DNA of 64,000 nt from Bradyrhizobium stylosanthis (GTDB taxonomy: Bacteria > Pseudomonadota > Alphaproteobacteria > Rhizobiales > Xanthobacteraceae): assembly GCF_001641335.1 (NCBI RefSeq), contig NZ_LVEM01000001.1:217462-281461 (forward strand), written 5' to 3'. The translations under genes were made by a program, and so were the position numbers. Every line of letters begins with the position of its first letter. Position 1 is the first letter of the stretch. Below the pieces are notes generated by a model. It searched no databases. It saw only the letters and a list, made by a program, of their open reading frames with translations, and was not told the origin of the DNA. Positions 41,892-50,713 of the stretch are shown here, piece after piece.

Positions 41892-43180
41892 CGAGCCTCG
41901 TCTCGTCCGCAGACGCTGGCTCTGCGGCTGCAAGCGCCCCGGGTAGCCGCTGGCAGACCTGGCTGATCCTGGTCGCAGCAATGCTCGTCGTGATGTCCGT
42001 CTCTATCGACTTCGCCGCGGAAGACAGCTTCGGTTGGGACGTGCGGGTGAATTGCCTGGCCGTGGACGCGCACGCGGCGGGGGTCGATCCCTATTTCGTC
42101 AGGAACCTGAAGGACACCAAGCTTTCCTATCCCTATCTACCTGTTACGCTCGATGCCTTCCGGCCGCTCTGCGCCGGCGGTTATCTCGTCGCCCATTACA
42201 AGGCGATCTATCTGGTTCTCGCGCTGATCTGCGCGCTGCTGCTGCCGGCGCTCGGTACGGCGCGCCGCGGCTGGCGCGACACCGTGCTGCGGGCCGCGAT
42301 TGTGCTCGGCGGCTTCCTCGGCTTCGACTGGGTCGTTGCGACCGGCAATTTCGAGATCCTGGGCGGGCTGCTGACGGCCGCCGCGCTCGCATTGTTGCTG
42401 CGTCCCGCGCAGTCCGCGGAGCGGGGCGATGCGAGCCTGGCACCTCAGCTCGCCGGCGCCGCCGTGCTCGGCCTCGTCACCGCGTTCAAGCTGGTGTTCC
42501 TGCCGATTCTCGCCGCGCTCTATTTCCTGCCGCATCCGAGACGCCGCAAGCTTCTCCTGATCGCGGTGGCGGCGGCTGCGTTTGCGCTTCCGATCGCGAT
42601 TTCGCTGGCGTTCTATCCGGATCTGTTCCGGAGCTGGATCAGCGCGATCACCGGCCAAATTCCCGGACAGCATTCGCCCGCGAGCGAGGTCAATCAGTCG
42701 CTGCTCCTGCTGGCGTCGTCGCTTGCCGGCTCCATTGGCCTTGCCGGCAGCAAGCCGATCGTCATCGGCCTCTACGCGCTCATCGCGGTGACGCTGGTGC
42801 TCGCGCCGTTCGCGGTGTCCGTGTGGCGCATGTTCAGGCGGCAGGCCGGGACAGGCAAGACCGCGCTGCTCTCAGCATTCGACGACTGGCTGGTGCATCA
42901 TCCTGCCGCCGCGATGCGTATCACCGTGCTCGCGATGTACGCGCTCTATCTCTGCACGCCCCGGCCAAAGGAATACACCTTCTTCCAGGTGGCGCTCTAT
43001 GCCGCCGTTCTTATCGCCGATCTGCCTGCGGCACTGATGGTCGCCGCGCTCGCGGTTGCGGTCTTCATCCCGATCCTGGCGTCAGCGTCGGTCACCGCCT
43101 TCATGGGCGGGTACGGCCAGCTCACGCTCGCGCTGATTTGTTTCTGGATCCTGCTTCCGCGCGCGCCGCAGCGCGCGTGA
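41888..43180 (+). CDS. GT87-like (DUF2029) membrane glycosyltransferase, copy 2
   Basis: This 430-residue paralogue of the preceding gene shares colinear blocks: FGWDVRVNCLAVDAHAAGVD, SYPYLPVTLDAFRPLCAGGY and TPRPKEYTFFQVALYAAVLI. About ten membrane helices are predicted. Its ATG at 41888 overlaps the upstream stop (ATGA), so the pair is translationally coupled. Divergence is greatest in the N-terminus and in the loop after VLAPFAVSV. Likely an inner-membrane sugar transferase using a lipid-linked donor, with unknown acceptor. Confidence 0.85.
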   Translation: MTSLVSSADAGSAAASAPGSRWQTWLILVAAMLVVMSVSIDFAAEDSFGWDVRVNCLAVDAHAAGVDPYFVRNLKDTKLSYPYLPVTLDAFRPLCAGGYLVAHYKAIYLVLALICALLLPALGTARRGWRDTVLRAAIVLGGFLGFDWVVATGNFEILGGLLTAAALALLLRPAQSAERGDASLAPQLAGAAVLGLVTAFKLVFLPILAALYFLPHPRRRKLLLIAVAAAAFALPIAISLAFYPDLFRSWISAITGQIPGQHSPASEVNQSLLLLASSLAGSIGLAGSKPIVIGLYALIAVTLVLAPFAVSVWRMFRRQAGTGKTALLSAFDDWLVHHPAAAMRITVLAMYALYLCTPRPKEYTFFQVALYAAVLIADLPAALMVAALAVAVFIPILASASVTAFMGGYGQLTLALICFWILLPRAPQRA

Positions 43181-43182
43181 TC

Positions 43183-44691
43183 TCATTTCGGCGCAGCAGC
43201 CTGCGGCGCGATGTAGAGGCTCATATAGGCGCCGGTATAGTCTTCTTTCCAGCCCCTGCGGCCGACGAGAAACTGCCGGAGCTGTTCGTGGCCGCGGACC
43301 CAGAGCACCGCATCGATTTTGTATTTGCCGATCACCGTGTCCCAGGCGGTCTCGTCGATGTCCCAGCGCACCAGCTTGAGATAGTCGCGGAGCAGCTCGT
43401 CCGGATAGGCGGTCGCGGCCCGGCCGTCCACGAACATCGGCACCTTGCCGTGGGTGCGGAAGATCAGGAGCCCGCCGGAATTCCAGTGGTTCAGCACGCG
43501 CGAATGCGTGGAATGCGCGAGCAGGTAGGCAGCATCCTCGTCCGAGAGCATCTCCGGCAGCGCCAGCGCCGGCCTCACCTGCAGGAAGCTCAGCGGCAGC
43601 ACGACCATTCCGGCGATCCCGGCCGCGAGCATCGCGCGGCTTATGTCGAGCCTCGATAGACGCTCGGGCAGCAGGCGGTCGACGTGAAGCGCCATCGGGA
43701 CCGCCGAGAAGATGAAGAAGAACGCGATGTACCGGAACTGGTAGAGGCCAAGCGCCAGGAACAGCCATGCCAGCAGGCGCGGCTCCACCGGAATGGGCTT
43801 CGAGTTGCGGTAGCGCAGCTCGAGCGCGATGAAGGTCAGCGCGTAGGCGATGCCGGGAATGCTTCCGGGCAGCTCCATGTTGTGGAAGTAGGGCCGCCAT
43901 TCGCCGATATTGGCCTGGATGAAGTGGCCGAGCGTCGCCATCACGCCATCGTAGATGTGCCATCCCAGCGGATTGACGAAGATCGCGGCGAAGCAGCCGA
44001 TGCCCGCGAAGCAATAATTCCTGAAGTTCGTCCAGTCCCGCCGCAGCAGGGCCACGCCGGCGAAGACCCCGATGATCGGAAAGGCGAGCATGAAGCCGCC
44101 ATGCAGATTGACCCACAGCACCATCATCGGCGGCAGCAGGAACCATCTGCGCCGCTGCAGGCATTCGCCGTAGAAGATCACCGCGAACAGCATGGTCGCG
44201 ATGTTCGGCGATGCCGCAAGATACGTGTTGGGCGCCGCCTCGTAGCAGGGATAGAGCAGGCACGCGGCGAACACGGTGATGCAGACCGAAGCGGCCGATG
44301 CGCCGCTGCGCAGGCAGCAATGCGTGATGTATCCGACGATGATCGCGCCGCAGGCGACGACGAGCAGGACAATTCCGGCAAGCCCTGCGTGCTGATACAG
44401 CACGCTCGCGATCACGTCCCACAGCCAGGACAGATTGTACCACCGCTTGTCAGCGAGCGTGAACGCCCACGGATCCTGAAATGGAATCCCGCCGCGCTCC
44501 CTGATCAGGTCTCCCGCGGCGATGTGCCAGCCGAGGTCGTAATGGCTGAGCTGGACCGGCCCGTTCGAGATGTAGAACACCGACAGGAACGCGATCAGGA
44601 CGAGGTAGATCTCGTAGCCGTGCAGATGGCCGCCGAACGCCGTGGGCGCCCCGCCAATCCCGGACCGGGACCAATTCTCGCGCGCGTCCAT
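43183..44691 (-). CDS. Multi-pass membrane protein, GT-C-like
   Basis: The product has about 502 residues and some ten hydrophobic helices. The first periplasmic loop, QLSHYDLGWHIAAGDLIRER then PFQDPWAF, has the acidic pair seen in GT-C sugar transferases; the C-terminal 120 residues are soluble (KVPMFVDGRAATAYPDELLR). No precise family is recognised. I chose the ATG at 44691 (MDARENWSRSG), since ggtgag precedes it; ATG 44706 and TTG 44754 are open alternatives. It converges with GT87 copy 2, ending two bases apart. Confidence 0.75.
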   Translation of the reverse strand: MDARENWSRSGIGGAPTAFGGHLHGYEIYLVLIAFLSVFYISNGPVQLSHYDLGWHIAAGDLIRERGGIPFQDPWAFTLADKRWYNLSWLWDVIASVLYQHAGLAGIVLLVVACGAIIVGYITHCCLRSGASAASVCITVFAACLLYPCYEAAPNTYLAASPNIATMLFAVIFYGECLQRRRWFLLPPMMVLWVNLHGGFMLAFPIIGVFAGVALLRRDWTNFRNYCFAGIGCFAAIFVNPLGWHIYDGVMATLGHFIQANIGEWRPYFHNMELPGSIPGIAYALTFIALELRYRNSKPIPVEPRLLAWLFLALGLYQFRYIAFFFIFSAVPMALHVDRLLPERLSRLDISRAMLAAGIAGMVVLPLSFLQVRPALALPEMLSDEDAAYLLAHSTHSRVLNHWNSGGLLIFRTHGKVPMFVDGRAATAYPDELLRDYLKLVRWDIDETAWDTVIGKYKIDAVLWVRGHEQLRQFLVGRRGWKEDYTGAYMSLYIAPQAAAPK

Positions 44692-44923
44692 GAGAGCTCT
44701 CACCATCGAAGCCGGCGCTGCAGGCTTTCGCGTTTCCCCTGACGTCCGCGGCAACGGGCGGCAGCCATCGTCCGGTTTAGGGGAGGACGATCTAAGGGCG
44801 GGTAAAGGCGGGTTGTACTATGCAGGTTCCGCGACGCGACGCCGCCGTTGGTAAACGAGTGGTTGCGCGCGGTTGCCGTCTCAGCCACGCCCGGAAATGA
44901 CGTCGTCTCCCCGTCAGCTCAGT

Positions 44924-45012
44924 TGGTGCGGGCAGCCGGGGTCGAACCGGCACAGCGCTTGCGCACCGAGGGATTTTAAGTCCCTTGCGTCTACCAATTC
45001 CGCCATGCCCGC
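44924..45012 (-). tRNA. tRNA-Leu (anticodon UAA), 3' CCA encoded
   Basis: On the minus strand it starts GCGGGCATGGCGGAATTGGT and ends TGCCCGCACCA. The 7-bp acceptor stem GCGGGCA/TGCCCGC is perfect, the anticodon loop reads CTTAAAA (anticodon TAA), the T-arm is CCGGTTCGACCCCGG, and a long class II variable arm is present. The encoded CCA is at 44924-44926. Confidence 0.95.
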
Positions 45013-45185
45013 TTGATCCAACGAGATCAAACACTTAAGTCCCTTGCCGGCCGTCTGGAATTGGCGCCTTGCCGGTCCGGTGGGTGGTTCTTCCTTAAGC
45101 GAGCCGGGCGCACAAGGCAAAGCCTCAATCCGGACACCTGTTGCTGCTTTAGGCATTCTCAATCCACGGGGACTATCTCTCGGGC

Positions 45186-45614
45186 ATGGCTGCTTCGTTT
45201 TCCTCTTCGCTGCATTCCTGCGGCGTGCTTCTCGTGCTGCTCGCAGGCAGCGCTGCCCTGGGCGGCTGCGCCGGCATCAGCGAGACCGTCGCTCCGGCCT
45301 TTGCCGATCCCGCCCGGTACGAATTGTACGATTGCAAGCAGCTCGAGGCCGAGCGCAAGGCGCTGGCCAACCGGACCGGCGATCTGCAGAGACTGATGGA
45401 CAAGGCGCAGACCGGGGCCGGCGGCGCCGTGGTGTCCGAGCTCGCCTATCGCAACGACTACGTCGCGGTGCGCGGGCAGGCTCAGCTCGCCGACGACGCC
45501 TGGCGCCGCAACAGGTGTCGGGAGACGCCGCCCGACGCAAAGCCCGAGCCCTCGACGCCGCAGCGGCCGGTGATCCAGCCCGCCCCGACGCGACCCGGCA
45601 GCACCGCGCGCTGA
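45186..45614 (+). CDS. Putative lipoprotein of unknown function
   Basis: The 142-residue product has an N-terminal hydrophobic stretch ending in the lipobox SAALGGCAG (Cys about 28), so it is probably a lipoprotein. The mature part has two cysteines (YDCKQLEAERKALANRTGD; NRCRETPPD) and a proline-rich tail (PQRPVIQPAPTRPG). I do not recognise a family. Residues 48-80 could be helical. It stands alone downstream of the tRNA gene and is read in the opposite direction to it. Confidence 0.75.
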   Translation: MAASFSSSLHSCGVLLVLLAGSAALGGCAGISETVAPAFADPARYELYDCKQLEAERKALANRTGDLQRLMDKAQTGAGGAVVSELAYRNDYVAVRGQAQLADDAWRRNRCRETPPDAKPEPSTPQRPVIQPAPTRPGSTAR

Positions 45615-45632
45615 GCCGGCACGGCCGCAGCC

Positions 45633-46835
45633 TCAGGGCCGCCAGCCGTAGATCCAGTCCTGACGCGCCAGCATGCGGTCGCGGCCGAGCGCGCGGATGG
45701 CAAGGTCGCGCGCCATCGCGAGCGGCCCGCCGAGATGATAGATGCGGCCCTGCTGCCGCGCGGTCCGTTGCACCCGCCGCACGCGGCCCTCGCGCATCCC
45801 GCCATATTGCTTCAGCGCCGCCGTGATGCCCGCGGTGCTCTCGGCCGCCTCGCGGCTCAGGCATTGCGCGAGCACGGCGGCATCCTCGATCGCCATGCCC
45901 GCGCCTTGCGCCGCGAACGGCAGCATCGCATGCACGGCATCGCCGAGCAGGGCGACAGGGCCCTTGCTCCAGGGACAGCCGTCGGGCACGCCGAACAGCG
46001 CCCATTTCCGCCAGCTGTCGACCGCTGTGAGCATCATCCGCGCCGACGACGGCCAGCGCGGCGCCGCGAAGGCGTCCATCACCTCGAGCGGATCGCCGGG
46101 CGTGCTCCAGCCGGGCCTGTTCCAGGTGCCCGGCAGCACCGCGACCACGTTGATCTGGCGTCCGCCCGCGATCGGATAGGCGACGAGATGCGCGTTCGGG
46201 CCCATCCAGAGCTGCACCCGCCGCGCGGTGTAGTCCTTCGGCAGCTGCGTGGCATCGAGCGTGCCGCGCCAGGCGATCAGCCCGGAGAAGCGCGGCTGCA
46301 CCTCGGGAAACAGATGCTGGCGTACCGTCGACCAGATACCGTCGGCGCCGATCAGGGCACTGGCGAGATCGCTGCGGCGGATCGTGCCGCTGCGATGGAC
46401 CACCGTCAGTCCCTTGGCGTGCGGCGCGACGTCCTCGAAGGTCGCACCCAGCTTCAAATCGATGTCGGGGTTTTCCGAGACCGCGCCGGCGAGCGCGGAT
46501 TGCAGGTCGGCACGGTGAACCACCCAATAGGGGGCGCCGGCGCGCTGCGAGGCGGCTTCACCGAGCGGCATGCGCATCAGCTCGCCGCCGGCCCGCGCGC
46601 TCATGATCGAGACCGCCTCGGGCACGACGGCGCGCAGCTTGAGGCGCTCGGCAAGGCCGAGCTCGACCAGCACGCGGCTGGCATTGGGGGAGAGCTGCAG
46701 TCCCGCGCCGACCTCTTCGAGCCGCTCGGCCTTTTCCAGCACGACGATGCGGAAGCCGCGCGCGGCGAGCGCAAGCGCCGCCGTCAGTCCACCGATGCCG
46801 GCTCCGGCAATGACAATCGTTCGGGAGAGCGCCAC
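45633..46835 (-). CDS. FAD-dependent monooxygenase (salicylate-hydroxylase-like)
   Basis: The 400-residue flavoprotein has the N-terminal GxGxxG fold VIAGAGIGGLTAALALAARG, the DG motif LIGADGIWSTVRQHL (about 165) and the GD motif GPVALLGDAVHAMLPFAAQG (about 290). Group A aromatic hydroxylases use NAD(P)H and O2 to hydroxylate phenolic substrates such as salicylate or 3-hydroxybenzoate; the substrate here is not shown. It is cytosolic. The upstream gene on the same strand (NDUFS6-like zinc protein) ends 19 bases away, so the two are likely co-transcribed. Confidence 0.92.
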   Translation of the reverse strand: MALSRTIVIAGAGIGGLTAALALAARGFRIVVLEKAERLEEVGAGLQLSPNASRVLVELGLAERLKLRAVVPEAVSIMSARAGGELMRMPLGEAASQRAGAPYWVVHRADLQSALAGAVSENPDIDLKLGATFEDVAPHAKGLTVVHRSGTIRRSDLASALIGADGIWSTVRQHLFPEVQPRFSGLIAWRGTLDATQLPKDYTARRVQLWMGPNAHLVAYPIAGGRQINVVAVLPGTWNRPGWSTPGDPLEVMDAFAAPRWPSSARMMLTAVDSWRKWALFGVPDGCPWSKGPVALLGDAVHAMLPFAAQGAGMAIEDAAVLAQCLSREAAESTAGITAALKQYGGMREGRVRRVQRTARQQGRIYHLGGPLAMARDLAIRALGRDRMLARQDWIYGWRP

Positions 46836-46854
46836 CCCTGACCGATGGACGCGG

Positions 46855-47100
46855 TCAGGCCACCTTGTCCTTCAGGACGCATTCCGGCGGACGGGCTTCG
46901 CCCGCCTTCAGGTCGGCGGCGAAGCGGTACAGCGTCGAGCAATAGGGGCAGATGATCTCGTTGTCGTTGCCGAGGTCCAGGAAGACGTGCGGATGATCGA
47001 ACGGAGGGTTGGCGCCGACGCACATGAACTCTTGCGAGCCGATCTCGATGACGGGGACACCGGCATCGTTATGGAAGTGCGGGACGACATGGTCGGACAT
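46855..47100 (-). CDS. Zinc-finger domain protein (zf-CHCC, NDUFS6-like)
   Basis: The 81-residue protein carries a CHCC-type zinc site: FMCVGANPPFDHPHVFLDLG (Cys, His) and EIICPYCSTLYRF (Cys-x-x-Cys), with VIEIGSQEF before it. This is the fold of mitochondrial complex I subunit NDUFS6 and its alphaproteobacterial counterparts. No nuo gene is present in the window, so whether it joins complex I is inferred from family only. The start is ATG 47100. It lies 19 bases upstream of the FAD monooxygenase gene. Confidence 0.88.
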   Translation of the reverse strand: MSDHVVPHFHNDAGVPVIEIGSQEFMCVGANPPFDHPHVFLDLGNDNEIICPYCSTLYRFAADLKAGEARPPECVLKDKVA

Positions 47101-47405
47101 CGTAGTTCATCCTGGAGTGGCAATGGCGGCAGACACAATCACGAACTGACGCGGCATCTTTGAGGCGCCGCGGACCATAAAGGCGGGTTCGGATGATTGC
47201 TAGTCCAGCGGAACCGAAAGGTTCGCAATTGCCCCATGCTCATTTGCTCATGCAAATTCGACACAATCTTGCGGCCAGAGAGAAGCCCTTCTTTCGTCGG
47301 GGACGTTGTGTCGCAATTTTGGCATACTATGTCTCTGGGTGCGCGCAATTGCGGCGAAAGACGAATCATCAGGCGCCAACCATCAGGACTGTCCGGGCTT
47401 TCCGC
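47101..47405. other. Intergenic stretch upstream of hypothetical membrane protein
   Basis: About 305 bases have no convincing gene. An in-frame extension of the downstream gene (from 47193) is open but rich in residues unlike the rest and passes through AT-richer sequence (47270-47340), so I read it as promoter region. TACTAT at 47324-47329 might be a -10. Confidence 0.35.
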
Positions 47406-48542
47406 ATGAAATGGCTGCGAATCGGCACAGCTTTGACCGGGATTGCCGCATGCAGCCTCCTGCTCGCACAGGTAGTGCCGCAGGCCCGTGAGGCCGGCGC
47501 GATCCTCACAGCTCAGGACGATCCGGCCGTGCTCTCCGAGCTCCGGCTCGATGCGCTGCTGCGACAGAATAACCGTCTGGTCCAGGACAATATCGAGGCC
47601 GCGCTCGTGGCCGGCGACGCCGATCTCGCCGACAGCTTCGTGGCGCTGGCGCGCGAGCGCAACATCGCGCTTCCGGACGACCTCCTCAATCGCGTCAGCG
47701 ATGCCGTGAGGTCCGAGAACTCCACCTCGCATTTCGCCAAGCGGTTCGCCACCGGGCTCGTCACGGGCAATGCCGACGATGTCGCGAGCCTGTCCGGGAC
47801 TGTCGCCGGCGACCTCTTCGTGATCGGCGACATCAGGGACGTCGTGCGCGAGGGCAAGAATCTCGCGATGGGCGAGGAGACCGACCGTCTGGTGCTCGGC
47901 CTTGCGACCGCGGGCCTTGCGGTCACGGCGGCAACCTACGTCTCCGTCGGTGGCGCCGCGCCGGTGCGGGCCGGCCTGACGCTGGTGAAGGATGCGCGCA
48001 AGGTCGGACGGCTCGGGGAAGGGCTCGCGGCATGGGCCGGCCGGTCCGCGCGCGAAGTGGTCGACACGCCGATGCTGCAGAACGCTGTCGCCAAGGGTTC
48101 CGTGTTCCGCCCCGGTGAAACCGTGAGCGCGATCAAGGCCGCGTTCCGCGCCGAGAAGGCGGGGGCACTGGTCCGGCTCGGCAAGGACGTCACGCGCGTC
48201 GCCGAGAAGACCGGCACGCGCGGCGCCATGGACACGCTGCGCATTGCCGAAGGCCCGAAGGACGTTGCCCGCGCCGCGCGCCTTGCGGAGGCGCAGGGCA
48301 GCAAGACGCGTGCGATCATGAAGCTGCTCGGCCGCGGTGCCCTGCTGCTGATCGGCGGCGCGTTCGATCTGGCGATGTGGCTGTTCGGCGCGGCGCTGAC
48401 GCTGTTCGGCCTGTTGTCTTCGATCAAGGCGACCACCGAGCGCCTGACCCAGGCCTGGTGTGATCGCAGGCGTGCGCGGCGGCTTCGCCGTGCCAAGGTC
48501 GCAGCCGAGGCCGCCCTGGCCAATGCGGCCGCGACGGCCTGA
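47406..48542 (+). CDS. Conserved-looking membrane-associated protein of unknown function
   Basis: The 378-residue protein has an N-terminal hydrophobic segment (MKWLRIGTALTGIAACSLLL), possibly an uncleaved anchor. Alanine/valine-rich central regions (GLATAGLAVTAATYVSVGGA) and one strong hydrophobic helix near the C-terminus (GALLLIGGAFDLAMWLFGAA), followed by a basic tail (DRRRARRLRRAKVAAEA), complete it. The middle is helical and charged, with repeated KDV/RVAEK motifs. No enzyme motif is seen. The start at 47406 was chosen because the preceding codons look like non-coding sequence. Confidence 0.7.
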   Translation: MKWLRIGTALTGIAACSLLLAQVVPQAREAGAILTAQDDPAVLSELRLDALLRQNNRLVQDNIEAALVAGDADLADSFVALARERNIALPDDLLNRVSDAVRSENSTSHFAKRFATGLVTGNADDVASLSGTVAGDLFVIGDIRDVVREGKNLAMGEETDRLVLGLATAGLAVTAATYVSVGGAAPVRAGLTLVKDARKVGRLGEGLAAWAGRSAREVVDTPMLQNAVAKGSVFRPGETVSAIKAAFRAEKAGALVRLGKDVTRVAEKTGTRGAMDTLRIAEGPKDVARAARLAEAQGSKTRAIMKLLGRGALLLIGGAFDLAMWLFGAALTLFGLLSSIKATTERLTQAWCDRRRARRLRRAKVAAEAALANAAATA

Positions 48543-48569
48543 ATCGCGCGGCACTTTCGGTTATTGTTT

Positions 48570-48618
48570 GAGCATGATGTTGCCGGAAAACGGCTGCACA
48601 GTCTTCCGGATCGTGCTC
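48570..48618. repeat. Short palindromic repeat, GAGCATGATG family
   Basis: GAGCATGATG at 48570 is mirrored by GATCGTGCTC at 48609-48618, with GCCGGAAAAC / GTCTTCCGG between. The layout resembles common Bradyrhizobium intergenic palindromes. It lies between two genes read in the same direction. Confidence 0.6.
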
Positions 48619-48655
48619 TAAGACCCATCACTCCCCACAACCTGCGGAACTGCTG

Positions 48656-49411
48656 ATGCCGAGCTTTCACAACGGCGCCGTTGAAATTGCCTATCTCGAC
48701 GAAGGCGAGGGCGATCCGATCATCCTGGTGCACGGCTTTGCCTCGAGCAAGAACGTGAACTGGGTCTATCCGACCTGGGTCTCGGAGCTGCGCAAGAACG
48801 GCCGCCGCGTCATCGCGCTCGACAATCGCGGCCATGGCGAAAGCGCCAAGCTCTACGAGCCCGCGCAGTATTCGATTCCCACCATGGCCGGCGACGTGCT
48901 GGCGCTGATGGACCATCTCGCGATCCCGCAGGCCGACATCATGGGCTATTCCATGGGGGGACGCATGACGGCCTGGCTCGGGCTGAACGAGCCGCAGCGG
49001 CTGCGCTCGGCAATCCTCGGCGGCATCGGCATCGGCGGCCTCATCGAGGGCACCGGCCCCGGTGAGACCGTGGCGAAGGCGCTGGAGGTGCCCTCGCTCG
49101 ACGACGTCACCGATCCCGTCGGGCGCACCTTTCGCGCGTTCGCCGACCAGACCCGTTCCGACCGGCGGGCGCTCGCCGCGTGCCTGCGCGGGACGCGCGA
49201 TCTGATGACGAGGCAGGAGGCTGCGCGGATCGAGGTGCCGGTGCTGATCGCGGTCGGCTCGACTGACGACGTCGCGGGAAGTGCCAGCGCGCTCGGGGCC
49301 ATCATCCCCGGCTCTGAAGTGCTGGACATTCCGAACCGCGACCACATGCGCGCGGTCGGCGACAAGGTCTACAAGACCGGCGTGCTGGAGTTTCTGGCAC
49401 GCCGCGCCTGA
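48656..49411 (+). CDS. Alpha/beta hydrolase
   Basis: This 251-residue serine hydrolase has the oxyanion segment ILVHGFASSKN (about residue 26), the ALDNRGHGESA strand, the nucleophile elbow IMGYSMGGRMTAWLG (serine about 101) and the C-terminal NRDHMRAVGD histidine (about 231). The acid is likely the Asp in GSTDDVAG. There is no signal peptide, so it is cytosolic. Substrate (ester, lactone or peroxide) is unknown, and neighbours do not define it. Confidence 0.9.
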   Translation: MPSFHNGAVEIAYLDEGEGDPIILVHGFASSKNVNWVYPTWVSELRKNGRRVIALDNRGHGESAKLYEPAQYSIPTMAGDVLALMDHLAIPQADIMGYSMGGRMTAWLGLNEPQRLRSAILGGIGIGGLIEGTGPGETVAKALEVPSLDDVTDPVGRTFRAFADQTRSDRRALAACLRGTRDLMTRQEAARIEVPVLIAVGSTDDVAGSASALGAIIPGSEVLDIPNRDHMRAVGDKVYKTGVLEFLARRA

Positions 49412-49460
49412 GGCAGTGTTGTCCGGGGTACACGTCGGCTATGGGCCAAAAGGCGACCTT

Positions 49461-50093
49461 TCAAAACGCGAAGTCCACTATGTCAGCCAAATAGTGTCCA
49501 AGAACTGCAGGCCAAAGTGCCCCGGATCGGCGGTACAACGTCATCAACAAGCCACCTGTCACCATAGCCGCGCCAATATTCCCGAAACCCGTCCACCAGT
49601 GAAAGGCTCCAAACAAAAATGAGGTTGCGAGAACCAAGGCATAGCCGTCATCCAAATAGCTCTTGAGCAGATGACGCGCACAGCGGCGGAATAAGATCTC
49701 CTCACTTAAGGCGACTAGCCCAAGACCGAAAAAGATATCGACGACATGTAGCCAGCCTTGCACTTCAGGATATGTCCCGAGCACTGTCGCAGGCAGGGCT
49801 CCATTAATGGTTCGTCGGATCCAGCTGCCCCCATAGTGGTCCACGAGGACAATGCCGACAATCCAGATGGTCACTTCCCATCGCGCTATTCGAAGTGATT
49901 CAAATCGGAAGGCTATCTTCCGCGCAGCAGGTATGGCGCACAGAACGGCCAGGGCCCCGAGGCGGCCTGCGTAATCCCAGACGATCCATGCGGCCGGATC
50001 GGATTGTTGCAGTCTTACAATTTGCGACACAACCATTGGGATGAGGGCCGCCGCGAACCAGAGAGGCGTGGGTATCGGGCGAGCCATCATCAC
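49461..50093 (-). CDS. CPBP-family intramembrane glutamic protease
   Basis: The 210-residue membrane protein has about six helices. The CPBP/Abi motifs are present: the Glu-Glu-x-x-x-Arg pattern VALSEEILFRRCARHL (about 127), FLFGAFHWWTG (His, about 162) and the C-terminal GHYLADIVDF. Relatives are CaaX-type prenyl proteases or bacteriocin-immunity proteins. Base composition and codon use are noticeably less GC-rich than the neighbours, suggesting recent acquisition. No bacteriocin genes are seen alongside. It is convergent with the upstream hydrolase. Confidence 0.82.
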   Translation of the reverse strand: MMMARPIPTPLWFAAALIPMVVSQIVRLQQSDPAAWIVWDYAGRLGALAVLCAIPAARKIAFRFESLRIARWEVTIWIVGIVLVDHYGGSWIRRTINGALPATVLGTYPEVQGWLHVVDIFFGLGLVALSEEILFRRCARHLLKSYLDDGYALVLATSFLFGAFHWWTGFGNIGAAMVTGGLLMTLYRRSGALWPAVLGHYLADIVDFAF

Positions 50094-50359
50094 GTATCTT
50101 TAGCGCGGCTAATACATTCACCGCAATGCGGCCTAGCGAGCAGGGCACGTCCGCTTCGGGGTCGCAAGCGACGGTCGAACTGAGCGCGCGCCCCGCGGCC
50201 GTTTTCCTGGTGTCAGTCTACATCAGGCTAGTTTCAGAGTGTTTCGGCTAAGGCCCAGTGGCGGGAAGTTACCCGCTGCTCACCCTCACCAGAGCTCCAT
50301 GCCATCGAACCAAACCAGAGGGAGCCGCCACTAACGACCACAGCTTGGAGGTATTCGAC

Positions 50360-50605
50360 GTGAAGTGGCTCAAATGTTACGCGGTCGGCTTCATTGTCAC
50401 GGCCTTCGCGATCACGGGAATGCAAAGCTATCGTCGGCCCGGCGCAGATCAACCTATCGCTGGCACCATCGTCATGGCAGCGGTCTGGCCGATAGCGGCC
50501 GCTATCGTGCTCGGAGGCTCGATCGGGGAAGTCGCGAGTGACGGTTGGGACGCAGAAATAACCGCCGCACGGCTCGAAAAACAAAATGCGGCTTCGCGCC
50601 AATAG
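50360..50605 (+). CDS. Small membrane protein of unknown function
   Basis: The 81-residue product from GTG 50360 has two hydrophobic segments (LKCYAVGFIVTAFAITGM and AGTIVMAAVWPIAAAIVLGG) and a short charged C-terminus. The start is supported by ttggagg at 50345-50351, eight bases upstream. I recognise no family. It shares the lower GC of the adjacent CPBP gene, and the two may form an acquired patch. Confidence 0.6.
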   Translation: MKWLKCYAVGFIVTAFAITGMQSYRRPGADQPIAGTIVMAAVWPIAAAIVLGGSIGEVASDGWDAEITAARLEKQNAASRQ

Positions 50606-50713
50606 CGCGCGGGAGCGGGAGCCCCGCTCAACATGACGGTGCCCGGGCGGGCTGAGTACGCGCCGGCGCGCAGTCATGCTTCAAGGAGAACCGCGACGAC
50701 GCTTCATCTCCTC

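Noticed and set aside
40850..43180. 776-residue frame joining both GT87 copies
   Set aside because: The first part is in the wrong frame for copy 1; only its last 430 residues (from 41888) are real.
44924..45012. tRNA-Leu as an integration site for a mobile element
   Set aside because: No integrase gene, direct repeat of the tRNA 3' end or composition change was found beside it.
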